Assembly: GCF_008365385.1 (NCBI RefSeq)
Contig: NZ_QOVF01000007.1
Span: forward strand, 62,001-126,000
Length of the DNA stretch: 64,000 bases
Direction of reading: 5' to 3'
Origin: Halopseudomonas laoshanensis
GTDB lineage: Bacteria; Pseudomonadota; Gammaproteobacteria; Pseudomonadales; Pseudomonadaceae
A program made the translations under genes and the position numbers. Under the pieces are notes generated by a model that did no database searches, was not told the DNA's origin, and worked only from the letters and a program-made list of their open reading frames with translations. This document shows positions 27,428-35,903 of this stretch, piece by piece (position 1 is the stretch's first letter; the number at the start of each line of letters is the position of its first letter).

Positions 27428-29080
27428 ATGAACGAACAAAACTTCTATCAGTTCTCGACACTGACCGTACTTGCCTTGCTTGTCGCCTTTTACGGCGGCA
27501 CTTACCTGCTGACCTTGCTGATCAAAAAGAAAAAGGAAAATACCGACGCCTTTATGGTCTCCAATCATCAGATTGGCTTTGGCCTTGGCGCCGCCAGCAT
27601 GACCGCGACCTGGATCTGGGCTGCATCGTTCTACGGCGCCGCCACCTCGGGTTACACCTACGGCATCTCCGGGCCTTTGCACTATGGCCTTTGGGGCGCC
27701 TTGATGATTCTGTTCATCTATCCGTTTGGTCGGCGCTTCCGCGAGCTGGCACCCAATGCGCACACCTTGGGTGAGCTGATCCATGCACGGCATGGCTCGT
27801 CCAGCCAACTGATTCTCGCGTCGTCGAATATCCTCGGTAGTATCATCAGTCTGATGGTCAACTTTACCGCCTCGGGCGCACTGGTGTCAGTACTCTCGCC
27901 GCTATCCTTCCAGGCCGGAGTAGTCATCGCCGGTGTCGGCGTACTCTCCTACACCCTGTGGTCAGGTTTTCGCGCCTCGGTACTCACTGACTTCGCCCAG
28001 TTGATGGCAATGATGGCCGTGGCGATTCTGATCATCCCTGCGGTGCTGTTCGCCCTCGGCGGGCCGAGCACCCTGTCGGACGGCATGAGCCTGCTGACAT
28101 CAGAGCAAGCCAACCTGTTCTCGATGGATGCCATCCTCAACCAGGGCGCGCCGTTCTTCGTTGCGGTACTGGCCTATGCGATCGGCAACCAGACTATCTC
28201 GCAGCGGCTGTTCGCCGTGCGTGAAGACCACATCAAGCCGACCTTTATCACCGCGACCATCGGCTACGGTGCGATCGTGATCGGCCTGGGTATGATTGGT
28301 CTGATGGCCTTGATGACCGGTATGGAGCCGATTGATGGCGACATGAACAACCTCATTCCCCAGATGGTATCGTTGTATCTGCCGCCGGTATTTATCGGGT
28401 TGTTCTTTGTGCTGGTGATTGGTTCGCTGTCCTCGACTGCCGACTCTGACCTGTCTGCGATGTCAGCCATCGTTATGGCCGATGTGTATGGCAAGAATAT
28501 CGCCAAGAATAAGCCCGACCCAACCAAGATGCTGTTTATCGGCAGGTTGACGATGATAGTCGCGACGCTGATCGGGGTGATTCTCGCCAGCTTCTCGATG
28601 GACATCCTGATCATGCTGGTCTTCGTTGGCGCACTCTGGGGCGCCATTGTGTTCCCGGTCATCGCCAGCTGTTTCTGGGACCGGGTGACCAACGCGGCCT
28701 TCACCTGGGCGGTCGTCGCCGGTCTGCTTATGTTCTGTATCGCCCGCTTCGAGCTACTGCCCATGGTCAGCGTGGTGGCGGTACTGTTTGAGTTACTGGC
28801 TGCCGTTGGTGGTGGCGTGGTGCTGGGGTTGATGGCATTCGGCTTTTGCGGACGTCGCATCGGCCTGATCGTCGCCGCCCTGAGCGCCATCGCGCTAGCA
28901 TTCTTCTGCGTCGGCTTCCTGCGCGACTACACCGTCCTGCTCGCATCGCTGATGGCCTACGGCGTCAGCACACTGGTCTGCGTCGGCATCAGCCTGCTGA
29001 GTTCGAGCAAGTTCGACTTCACCCAGATTGATCAGAACGTCATCAACTACGACCCGGTCAAGCTGCCCCAGACTGACTAG
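27428..29080 (+). CDS. Sodium:solute symporter (SSS family)
   Basis: 550 residues with about 13-14 transmembrane helices. The SSS fold is recognised from the N-terminal YGGTYLLTLLIKKKKENTDAFMVSNHQIGFGLGAASMTATWIWAASFYG stretch (residues about 22-71) and the later IGSLSSTADSDLSAMSAIVMADVY motif, which supplies Na+-coordinating serines. The solute is not predictable; relatives carry urea, acetate, proline or other small molecules. A 43-residue membrane protein follows after 58 bp and is probably its small partner. Confidence 0.88.
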   Translation: MNEQNFYQFSTLTVLALLVAFYGGTYLLTLLIKKKKENTDAFMVSNHQIGFGLGAASMTATWIWAASFYGAATSGYTYGISGPLHYGLWGALMILFIYPFGRRFRELAPNAHTLGELIHARHGSSSQLILASSNILGSIISLMVNFTASGALVSVLSPLSFQAGVVIAGVGVLSYTLWSGFRASVLTDFAQLMAMMAVAILIIPAVLFALGGPSTLSDGMSLLTSEQANLFSMDAILNQGAPFFVAVLAYAIGNQTISQRLFAVREDHIKPTFITATIGYGAIVIGLGMIGLMALMTGMEPIDGDMNNLIPQMVSLYLPPVFIGLFFVLVIGSLSSTADSDLSAMSAIVMADVYGKNIAKNKPDPTKMLFIGRLTMIVATLIGVILASFSMDILIMLVFVGALWGAIVFPVIASCFWDRVTNAAFTWAVVAGLLMFCIARFELLPMVSVVAVLFELLAAVGGGVVLGLMAFGFCGRRIGLIVAALSAIALAFFCVGFLRDYTVLLASLMAYGVSTLVCVGISLLSSSKFDFTQIDQNVINYDPVKLPQTD

Positions 29081-29138
29081 AAATTACTCCGTGCGCAGGT
29101 GAGCTGTTCAGCGCACCTGCCAGACAAAGGAAACACTC

Positions 29139-29270
29139 ATGCAAACATTTATTCTGGCGCTTTACGTATTGATCTGGCCGCTGGTATCACTCGCCGTATT
29201 CGCGGTTATTGGCCTGGCGACCTTGAAGGATATCCGCGTCGCACGGCGCGAGAAGCGCGAACTGGTCTAA
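29139..29270 (+). CDS. Small single-span membrane protein, putative transporter small subunit
   Basis: 43 residues (MQTFILALYVLIWPLVSLAV, then FAVIGLATLKDIRVARREKR and ELV), with one hydrophobic helix and a basic C-terminal tail. AAAGGA lies 7 nt before the ATG. It follows the SSS symporter by 58 bp. It resembles the tiny 'transporter small subunit' proteins I associate with SSS symporters in pseudomonads; that family link is from memory, while the RBS, hydrophobic profile and spacing are direct observations. Confidence 0.75.
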   Translation: MQTFILALYVLIWPLVSLAVFAVIGLATLKDIRVARREKRELV

Positions 29271-29312
29271 CCGCTCGCGCTCACCCGCCGGGCATCGGCT
29301 GCAACAGGCTGG

Positions 29313-30356
29313 TTACTTATCTGCCAGACCTTTGAGCAAGGCTTTGTGGAAGCGCTCGGGCTCCTGGATCTGCGGCGAGTGGCCCAGATCCGGGAACTCC
29401 ACCAGCGTAGCCTGGGGGATAGCCTCGGCGGCTTTCTCACCCAGCACGTCATAGCGACCCAGGGTCTTCTGAATATCCTTGGGTGCCTGTGTCTTGCCAA
29501 TGGCGGTGTTGTCCTTCTCGCCAATCAACAGCAAGGTCGGCATCTGCAATTGGTCGAACTCATGCACAACCGGCTGGGTAAACACCATGTCCGAGGTCAA
29601 AGCCTGGTTCCAGGCGACCTGTTCCTTACCCTCACCCGCATACATACCCGCCAGCATCTCGACCCAACGATCGTATTCCGGCTCCCAGGTATTCACGTAA
29701 TAGGTCGACTTCTGATAGGCGCGAATGCCTTCGGCGGTCTTGCCCAGTTCGGACTGATAGCCATCGTCGATATTCTGGTAGGGCACGCCGAGAGCTTTCC
29801 AGTCTTCCAGCCCAATCGGGTTGACCATCACCAGCTGTTCGGTTTGCTCGGGGTACATCAGCGCGTAACGCGTCGCCAGCATACCGCCCATGGAGTGCCC
29901 CATAACCGTGACCTGCTCCACATCAAGCTTCCCCAGCAACGCATGCGTGTTGGCAGCCAATTGGTGGAAACTGAACTGGTATTGCTGGGGTTTGGACGAC
30001 TTGCAGAAACCCACCTGATCGGGCGCGATTACCCGGTAGCCAGCCTCATGCAGTTCGGCGATGGTGCCTTCCCAGGTGCCGGCGCAGAAGTTCTTGCCAT
30101 GCATCAGCATCACCGTTCTGCCATTGGCGTTGTCCGCGTCGGGCGGAACATCCAGATAGGCCATTTGCAGGTCCTGGCCCTGCGAGCTGAAGGTGAAACG
30201 CTCGACCGGGTACGCATATTCAAAGCCAGACAGCTCCGCGTCATACGTAGGCTTGCTGTCAGTATTCTGAGCCGCGGCACTACCGACGAAGCCGACGGTC
30301 GCGACACCGGCGATACATGCTGCCAGCAGCCTATTGATCATCAAGGGACCTGCCAT
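29313..30356 (-). CDS. Secreted alpha/beta hydrolase
   Basis: 347 residues with a signal peptide (LLAACIAGVATVGFVGSAAAQ) and an alpha/beta-hydrolase core. Oxyanion region VMLMHGKNFCAGTWEG, nucleophile elbow GHSMGG, acid region LLIGEKDNTAIG, and the catalytic histidine in LGHSPQIQEP. AGGAG lies 7 nt upstream of the ATG at 30356; longer in-frame starts have no such site. The substrate is unknown (peptidase, esterase and dehalogenase relatives all exist). It acts in the periplasm or outside the cell. Confidence 0.85.
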   Translation of the reverse strand: MAGPLMINRLLAACIAGVATVGFVGSAAAQNTDSKPTYDAELSGFEYAYPVERFTFSSQGQDLQMAYLDVPPDADNANGRTVMLMHGKNFCAGTWEGTIAELHEAGYRVIAPDQVGFCKSSKPQQYQFSFHQLAANTHALLGKLDVEQVTVMGHSMGGMLATRYALMYPEQTEQLVMVNPIGLEDWKALGVPYQNIDDGYQSELGKTAEGIRAYQKSTYYVNTWEPEYDRWVEMLAGMYAGEGKEQVAWNQALTSDMVFTQPVVHEFDQLQMPTLLLIGEKDNTAIGKTQAPKDIQKTLGRYDVLGEKAAEAIPQATLVEFPDLGHSPQIQEPERFHKALLKGLADK

Positions 30357-30482
30357 TGCCTTTCTCCTGTATTCAGTGGACCACATGGCCCTGAACAGGA
30401 TGACAGCATTTACCGCGCAGGATTCCATTCTGGCGCATTCTGAAACATCTGCGCACTGCTTCCCTCGGTAGTACCTCCGTTG

Positions 30483-30743
30483 TCAGGTCGGTTCCGTCTT
30501 GCTCAACCTGCCCCAGTGAAAATAGCCGAACAGCAATACCTGCAAGCGGTGCCATAGTGGATTGGGCTGCTGCCGTAACCGCGCATCGACAAAGACCAGC
30601 TCAATCACATGAATGACCAAGGTGACGATCGCTACCTTGACCAGCATGCCGTCTCCCGTAGCCATGGACGGGAATAGCGCGACCACCAGCGCCGAGACCC
30701 AAACCAGTGCCAGCAGAACCTTGCCTAAGGTGAAAAATGTCAT
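30483..30743 (-). CDS. DUF1145 small membrane protein
   Basis: 86 residues with two or three hydrophobic segments (LGKVLLALVWVSALVVALFP; MLVKVAIVTLVIHVIELVFV) and the C-terminal LWHRLQVLLFGYFHWGRL typical of DUF1145. No function is known. GGGA precedes the ATG. It lies 27 bp after the sulfatase stop on the same strand, so co-transcription is possible. Confidence 0.8.
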   Translation of the reverse strand: MTFFTLGKVLLALVWVSALVVALFPSMATGDGMLVKVAIVTLVIHVIELVFVDARLRQQPNPLWHRLQVLLFGYFHWGRLSKTEPT

Positions 30744-30770
30744 TTGGTTTTCCCTTCCCTATTGATCAAT

Positions 30771-32519
30771 TTAGCTATACAGAAATGCCGGTCCAGGGTG
30801 TTCACGACCATCATCGACACCCACCTCCAACGCTACCAACTCATTCAGTCGAGCATTCAGGCCCTCGATCAGTTGGCGATGGGCCTGCGGGTCGTTGGCC
30901 AGGTTAACCAGCTCATCCGGGTCGCTTTGCAGGTCATAGAGCTCAAGATCGTTGTGCGCGATCAGGGTCTCGATGTCCGCGGGGGTATGGTGATTGCTCG
31001 GGGCGAAATAACGGGCGAATTTGTAACGCCCATCATGAATGCCGCGAAACAACGCGCGATTGTCCCGCGACGGGCCCAGCCGCCCCTGGCGCAGTGATTC
31101 GCGGATAAGCGTCCAGGGCGTGACCTTGTCGGCATTGAGCATCACCGACTCGGTGAACTCCGGATCCAGATACATGCTCACGCCATAGTTAAACAGATGG
31201 CCGCGTTCATCCCTGGCCGAACGCTGACTGGTGCCACCCAGACTGCTGGCCAGACTCACACCAACCAGATCGGGGTAGCGCTCAGCTTGCTGCGCAGAGG
31301 GCAAGCCCGCCAGCTCCAGCAATGTCGGCACTACATCCACCGTCGAACCCAGCGCAGGGGTATCACGGGCATATTCAATATCCGGGTGGCTGACAATGAA
31401 ATTGACCCGAGTATTTTCCTTGTACATGTGCGGGCCCTTTTGCCGCAGCTTGTGCGCGCCGGCCATTTCACCGTGGTCAGCCGTAAGGATGACGATGGTG
31501 TCCTGATCCCTCCCGCTGGCTTTGAGCGCCCCCAACACCTGGGCGATCGACTGATCGACATCGCGAATGCAGTTGAAGTAGTAACTCTGCAAGCCCTGCC
31601 AAAGCTGTTCGTCTTGCGGATCAATATGGCCGTAGACCTGATTACAGATATGCACATCGGTCTGGTGCGCCCAGGGCTTGGTACGCAGATCTTCACGATA
31701 GAAACTGGTCGGCAGCGGCACATCCCAATGCTTGGCATAGACGCCTGTCGCCGGGCCGGGGGAAATCGGCCCCAGGTAATTTTCGCGCAAGCGGCTGCGT
31801 TGCTGGGCCGGGCCCGAGCTGTAGAACATGATGTCGTGCGGATTGACGAAATTGACCGCCATAAACCAGGGTTTCTGGTCATCGCGGTGCTCATGCAGCC
31901 AACTGACAGTGTCGCTGGCGGTAACCTTATCGAAGATAAACCCGCTCATATGCGAGCCATGCGGATCACCATTGAGGTTGTAATCCGCAAACCCGAAAGG
32001 CAGCAGCGCATCGGTGGTGGTCTTCACCTCGCCATAGGTCAGGTCAGAGGCTTCGGTGATATGCGACAGATGCCACTTGCCCTTGTAGGCCGTGTGATAG
32101 CCAAGCTCTCTGAGCATATGCCCCAGCGTCGGCATCGATGAAGACAACTCATTGAATGGCGGCAATCCCAAATTGGCGACGATGCCGGTTTTCTGCGTGT
32201 GCTGGCCGGTAAAAATCACCGAGCGCGATGGCGAGCAAGGCGTGGTGTTGACGTGGAAGTTACCCATACTCACGCCGCACTGCATCAGCGCTTCATGGCC
32301 GGGCAATTGCAGCACGCTTGGCAAGTCGGCCATGGCCCGTTCCTGGTCGGTGACGATCAACAGGATATTGAGCTTTTTCCCGGCGCGGGCGGAAGTCGCT
32401 ACCGCACCCTGTGTGGTAGATGTCTGAGTACTTTTCCCAGCCGGCTGCGCACCGAGCGATTGAGCCAGGCCGGCAGCAGATACTGCACCAGCCAACTTCA
32501 ACAGTTCACGACGCTTCAT
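30771..32519 (-). CDS. Tat-exported sulfatase
   Basis: 582 residues. The N-terminus MKRRELLKLAGAVSAAGLAQ looks like a twin-arginine signal (KRRELLKLAG). The sulfatase signature CSPSR has Cys95, the residue converted to formylglycine in active enzymes, followed by SVIFTGQHTQKTG. Further alkaline-phosphatase-superfamily landmarks are YKGKWHLSH and the metal ligands TADHGEMAGAH. It should hydrolyse a sulfate ester in the periplasm; it may be related to choline- or arylsulfatases. AAGGAG precedes the ATG at 32519. No formylglycine-generating enzyme is encoded in the window. Confidence 0.88.
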   Translation of the reverse strand: MKRRELLKLAGAVSAAGLAQSLGAQPAGKSTQTSTTQGAVATSARAGKKLNILLIVTDQERAMADLPSVLQLPGHEALMQCGVSMGNFHVNTTPCSPSRSVIFTGQHTQKTGIVANLGLPPFNELSSSMPTLGHMLRELGYHTAYKGKWHLSHITEASDLTYGEVKTTTDALLPFGFADYNLNGDPHGSHMSGFIFDKVTASDTVSWLHEHRDDQKPWFMAVNFVNPHDIMFYSSGPAQQRSRLRENYLGPISPGPATGVYAKHWDVPLPTSFYREDLRTKPWAHQTDVHICNQVYGHIDPQDEQLWQGLQSYYFNCIRDVDQSIAQVLGALKASGRDQDTIVILTADHGEMAGAHKLRQKGPHMYKENTRVNFIVSHPDIEYARDTPALGSTVDVVPTLLELAGLPSAQQAERYPDLVGVSLASSLGGTSQRSARDERGHLFNYGVSMYLDPEFTESVMLNADKVTPWTLIRESLRQGRLGPSRDNRALFRGIHDGRYKFARYFAPSNHHTPADIETLIAHNDLELYDLQSDPDELVNLANDPQAHRQLIEGLNARLNELVALEVGVDDGREHPGPAFLYS

Positions 32520-32975
32520 CCTTGGCTCCTTGCACCAGGGGTGCATTAACTTTTGTGATTGTTCGAAGGACAGAGGCCAGATTTACAAAGGTATTGGAAT
32601 AATACCAATGCATTTTAAGTCGAGAGTCGATGCGCCTAGCGCATTGAAAAACCGGCGTTCGGGAGGGGTCCAGCATGGTGGCAATAAAGAATGTTGAAAC
32701 AATCCCACTGGCAGACGTCCAACAGACTTAGGGCAGGATTATTTCCTCATATGTGATGCGGATCACAGAAGAAATATTTATAAGCGATCTTTACCACCTG
32801 CCAGAAATATTCAGCAACTATTTGTATCCATTCAAATTTAAACCGCACGGCCAATTGATATTATGTTGGCATCATAAAAAGACGGTTCCAAAGCGTCATT
32901 TCGCCCCCTTGCCTTGCCTTCTGAAATCTGTTCTTTTTGCAGATAAGGAAGACTCATACCACTCAGGGAACTGAA
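32520..32975. other. Divergent AT-rich intergenic region (sulfatase / glycosyltransferase)
   Basis: 456 bp, clearly more AT-rich than its flanks, with no credible gene. It contains a GGTATT/AATACC hairpin-forming repeat at 32590-32606, about 75 bp before the sulfatase start, and a perfect CRP-type palindrome at 32752-32767. Low GC and regulatory palindromes suggest both flanking genes are controlled here. Confidence 0.6.
32752..32767. promoter_or_regulatory. Perfect CRP/Vfr-type site
   Basis: TGTGATGCGGATCACA matches TGTGA-N6-TCACA exactly. It is 209 bp before the glycosyltransferase ATG and 233 bp before the sulfatase ATG, so either could be the target. Whether Vfr/CRP binds is inference. 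Confidence 0.55.
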
Positions 32976-34040
32976 ATGAAAAAGGTATACGCCGTAGTAC
33001 TCACCTACAATCGAAAGGATCTGCTCAAACGCAGTCTAGACGCCATTTTCTGTCAGACCCGGTGCTGTGATGGGGTCATCGTTATAGATAACGCCAGCAG
33101 CGACGGCACCGAGTCCATGCTGATGCAGGCTGACTATCCCGGTCTGCAACTCTACGTTCTCTCGCATAACATAGGCGCCTCCGGCGGGTTCAACGCGGGG
33201 TTCCGCATGGCCTTCCAGCAAGGGGCCGATTTTGTCTGGATGATGGATGATGACGTCATCGCCGCGCCCGATGCCCTGGCCCAGCTTCTGGAGGCCGACG
33301 AGTTACTGGAAAGCAACTCCACCGAACGCGCATTTCTGCTTTCGACGGCCTTCACCGAGAGTGGGCTGATCACCAACGCGCCGAGTGTCGACACCCGGCG
33401 CAACCGCATTGATTATGAAAGCTGGCCGCTGACTCTGGAGCATGGCGTGCTGCCAGTGCGCCGGGCGACCTTTGTATCGATCCTGGTCCCTCGCGCTACG
33501 CTGGAAGAGTACGGTCTGCCCATCGCGTCCATGTTCATCTGGGGAGAAGATACCGAGTTCACGCTCAGGGTCACGGCTAAAGTACCTGGTTACATCGTCG
33601 GCAAGAGCAAGGTTGAACATCTGCGGCAAGAGAATGGCGCCATCAGCATCATGGCGGAAACCAACCCTGCCCGGCTCAAATATCATCGCCATTATTTCCG
33701 CAATGAGATATTTGTCGCGCGCAAATATTCCCGCAACCGGCGCCTGATCATTTCCATATGCAAACAGTTGGTACTGATGGTCAGATTGCTGCGCATGCAT
33801 CAGCCACAAAAAGCGCGCATCGTGTTGCAGGGGTTATCGGAAAGCTGGCGCTTCAACCCCGGGATCGAATCGGCATCCTCGCCGATTGAGGATCTGGGGG
33901 TAACCGTGCGGTCACCGACGTCCTACTTCGAACCCACTGAGGTCGAGCACAAGGACTTCGCGCTCGACTCTCTGCCACTGAATTCAGAAGAGCTTTTCGA
34001 CCCGCTCATCGATCAGAGGCCAGGACCGATCCTTGTCTGA
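32976..34040 (+). CDS. Family-2 glycosyltransferase
   Basis: 354 residues with a GT-A fold: VVLTYNRKDLLKRSLDAI, VIDNASSDGTE, the MMDDDVIAAPDAL metal/nucleotide-sugar site (a DDD variant of DXD) and the downstream WGEDTEFTLR acceptor-side motif. This resembles galactofuranosyl- and rhamnosyl-type GT2 enzymes. ATG at 32976 is preceded by AGGGA. Its last 57 bp overlap the end of the opposite-strand rfbC-like gene. It probably transfers the sugar made by the facing operon, which is inference from position. Confidence 0.88.
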   Translation: MKKVYAVVLTYNRKDLLKRSLDAIFCQTRCCDGVIVIDNASSDGTESMLMQADYPGLQLYVLSHNIGASGGFNAGFRMAFQQGADFVWMMDDDVIAAPDALAQLLEADELLESNSTERAFLLSTAFTESGLITNAPSVDTRRNRIDYESWPLTLEHGVLPVRRATFVSILVPRATLEEYGLPIASMFIWGEDTEFTLRVTAKVPGYIVGKSKVEHLRQENGAISIMAETNPARLKYHRHYFRNEIFVARKYSRNRRLIISICKQLVLMVRLLRMHQPQKARIVLQGLSESWRFNPGIESASSPIEDLGVTVRSPTSYFEPTEVEHKDFALDSLPLNSEELFDPLIDQRPGPILV

Positions 34041-34532
34041 CATGGTGCTGACCGGCAACGGCCAGACGATCCCGAGGCGTTCATCGTTGAAACGTAAACC
34101 ACGCTCCGCATGGGGCGTGTAGGGCGCAGAAACCAGATAGCTGACTTCGGTATCATCCACCAGGGTCTGGAAGGAGTGGGCAAATCCCGGGGGCACATAA
34201 AGCTGATGGCGGTTGCGATCCGTCAGCTCGAACGCTTCGTGTTGCAAGTAACTGGGAGAGTCTTCGCGCAGATCGACAATAACGTCCACAATCGCCCCCC
34301 TGATACACCTGATCAGCTTGGCTTCGGCATAGGGCTGAATCTGGTAGTGCAGCCCGCGCAAGGTGCCTCGCTGGGCGGAGACCGACGTGTTTTGCTGAAC
34401 ATAATCGCCGGCCATTCCGTGCTGCAGAAATTCTTCGCGGCACATGCTGCGAGCAAAAGAGCCGCGCTCATCACCCCGGGGCTCCAGCTCGATCAACCAG
34501 GCATCCTTCAGAGTAGTTTCTCGGTAAATCAT
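33984..34532 (-). CDS. dTDP-4-dehydrorhamnose 3,5-epimerase-like (RfbC family)
   Basis: 182-residue cupin-type epimerase. Conserved features are LEPRGDERGSF, QQNTSVSAQRGTLRGLHYQ (catalytic His in RGLHYQ), VDVIVDLREDSPSY and QLYVPPGFAHSFQTL. The family epimerises C3 and/or C5 of 4-keto-6-deoxy nucleotide sugars. With a CDP-glucose synthase in the same operon the substrate may be CDP-linked rather than dTDP-linked. AAGGAG fixes the ATG at 34532. Last gene of the four-gene operon. Confidence 0.88.
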   Translation of the reverse strand: MIYRETTLKDAWLIELEPRGDERGSFARSMCREEFLQHGMAGDYVQQNTSVSAQRGTLRGLHYQIQPYAEAKLIRCIRGAIVDVIVDLREDSPSYLQHEAFELTDRNRHQLYVPPGFAHSFQTLVDDTEVSYLVSAPYTPHAERGLRFNDERLGIVWPLPVSTMSDKDRSWPLIDERVEKLF

Positions 34533-34565
34533 GCAAAACTCCTTTTCAATGGCTGCCACAGGGCT

Positions 34566-35873
34566 TCAAGCAAACAGGTGTTCCTGCTCGGCGTATAAGG
34601 CATCCACCAAGCGCCCGGGGGGTACGCTGACATCGTCAAAGGTCAGCGGTGTGTCCTTGGCGACCGGGCGTACCAGCGTGCAGCCCAACGCCAGACCGAC
34701 TGGCAGCAGGTTGTCGCGGCGCACCGCGTCCATATTTTCCGCTACGCCGTAGACCTCATAGCCGCCGAAATCCTCAATCACCTCCCCTGGCTGCAGGTGC
34801 TTCTTGGCCAATGCAATCACACCCACCGTGGGCCCTCCCTTCGGCGTCAGTACCGCGTCGTTGAACAGCACCGCCCGCGCGACCGAATTGGGAACTTCGA
34901 AATGGCAAAGGTGATAGGGCGTATAGAAGCAGTAGTACGGCCCCTTGCCGAGCTTGTACAGCTCGAGATAATGCCGCTGCCGAGGGTTGTCCAGCGTGCC
35001 CAGAACAAAGATGCCAGGGCCCGGTCGCGCGCCTACCACATAGTCAACGAGCCCTGGGCCTGTAGGATCCAGATGCGGTTCAAAGGCCGCAAGAGTTTCT
35101 TCGATGGGCACTAGCGGAGCGCCCGGATCACCACCGGAAAAGTCTGGCCCGAGCATGCCGCGGCGAGCTACCCGCATACCGGTACCGTTGGCCACGATAG
35201 CCTGCTCGAAGGAAATCTTGGTGCCATCGGCAAACGAGGCGACCATCGCCGCCTTCTGCCCCCACCGTTTGGCGAAACTTTCCTGAGTGGTTGGATTGCG
35301 ATATGGGTCGTGCAAGCCTTTGATGTTACCGCACAGAACAGGCTTCAAACCCAGTCCGGCAACGAACCGGTACTGGTTCATTTGCACACCTGGCTGATCG
35401 CCATCGGAGAAGCTGTAAACTACTCCGGCAGCGTCCGCGCGCTGCTTGAGAATCGGGCCAATTGTGCCGTCCAGCTCGGCGTTCATCTGCACTACATGCT
35501 TGCCGCTTTCCAGTGCCGCCAGAACGGCATGGGCAGCAAATTCGATCGACCCGGTCACTTCAATGATTGCATCCAGACCATCCGCCCGCGCCAGCGCCTG
35601 AGCATCCTCGGTAACCGCCGGGCGGCCGGCGGCAATGGCGCTCTCCAACTGCGCCTGGGTGTCGCAACGCACAGGCTCAACGCCGACTTGTCCGTATAGC
35701 GCAATGGCCGGTGCCAGGTGCCGATTGGCTACCGCGCACAACTCCATCCCCTGAGTGGCGGTCATTATCTGCAACGCAATACCGCTGGCCTGAAAGCCCG
35801 CGCCAATCATGCCCACGCGAATGGGCCGCCCTTCTGCCTGACGCTTGGCCAGGGCGCTGTCGACGATGATCAT
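34566..35873 (-). CDS. NAD(P)-dependent oxidoreductase with SAF domain
   Basis: 435 residues. A Rossmann N-terminus (IRVGMIGAGFQASGIALQIM) resembles homoserine-dehydrogenase-like folds. The middle part (AAMVASFADGTKISFEQAIVANGTGM) and the C-terminal SAF-like segment (GVIALAKKHLQPGEVIEDFGG) match oxidoreductases found in surface-polysaccharide clusters. The reaction is not established from sequence; it could oxidise or reduce a sugar intermediate. It lies between the epimerase-like gene and the cytidylyltransferase with gaps of 33 and 30 bp. Confidence 0.8.
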   Translation of the reverse strand: MIIVDSALAKRQAEGRPIRVGMIGAGFQASGIALQIMTATQGMELCAVANRHLAPAIALYGQVGVEPVRCDTQAQLESAIAAGRPAVTEDAQALARADGLDAIIEVTGSIEFAAHAVLAALESGKHVVQMNAELDGTIGPILKQRADAAGVVYSFSDGDQPGVQMNQYRFVAGLGLKPVLCGNIKGLHDPYRNPTTQESFAKRWGQKAAMVASFADGTKISFEQAIVANGTGMRVARRGMLGPDFSGGDPGAPLVPIEETLAAFEPHLDPTGPGLVDYVVGARPGPGIFVLGTLDNPRQRHYLELYKLGKGPYYCFYTPYHLCHFEVPNSVARAVLFNDAVLTPKGGPTVGVIALAKKHLQPGEVIEDFGGYEVYGVAENMDAVRRDNLLPVGLALGCTLVRPVAKDTPLTFDDVSVPPGRLVDALYAEQEHLFA

Positions 35874-35903
35874 TGCTCTTCTCCGAATCTTGCGCTGACG
35901 TGA

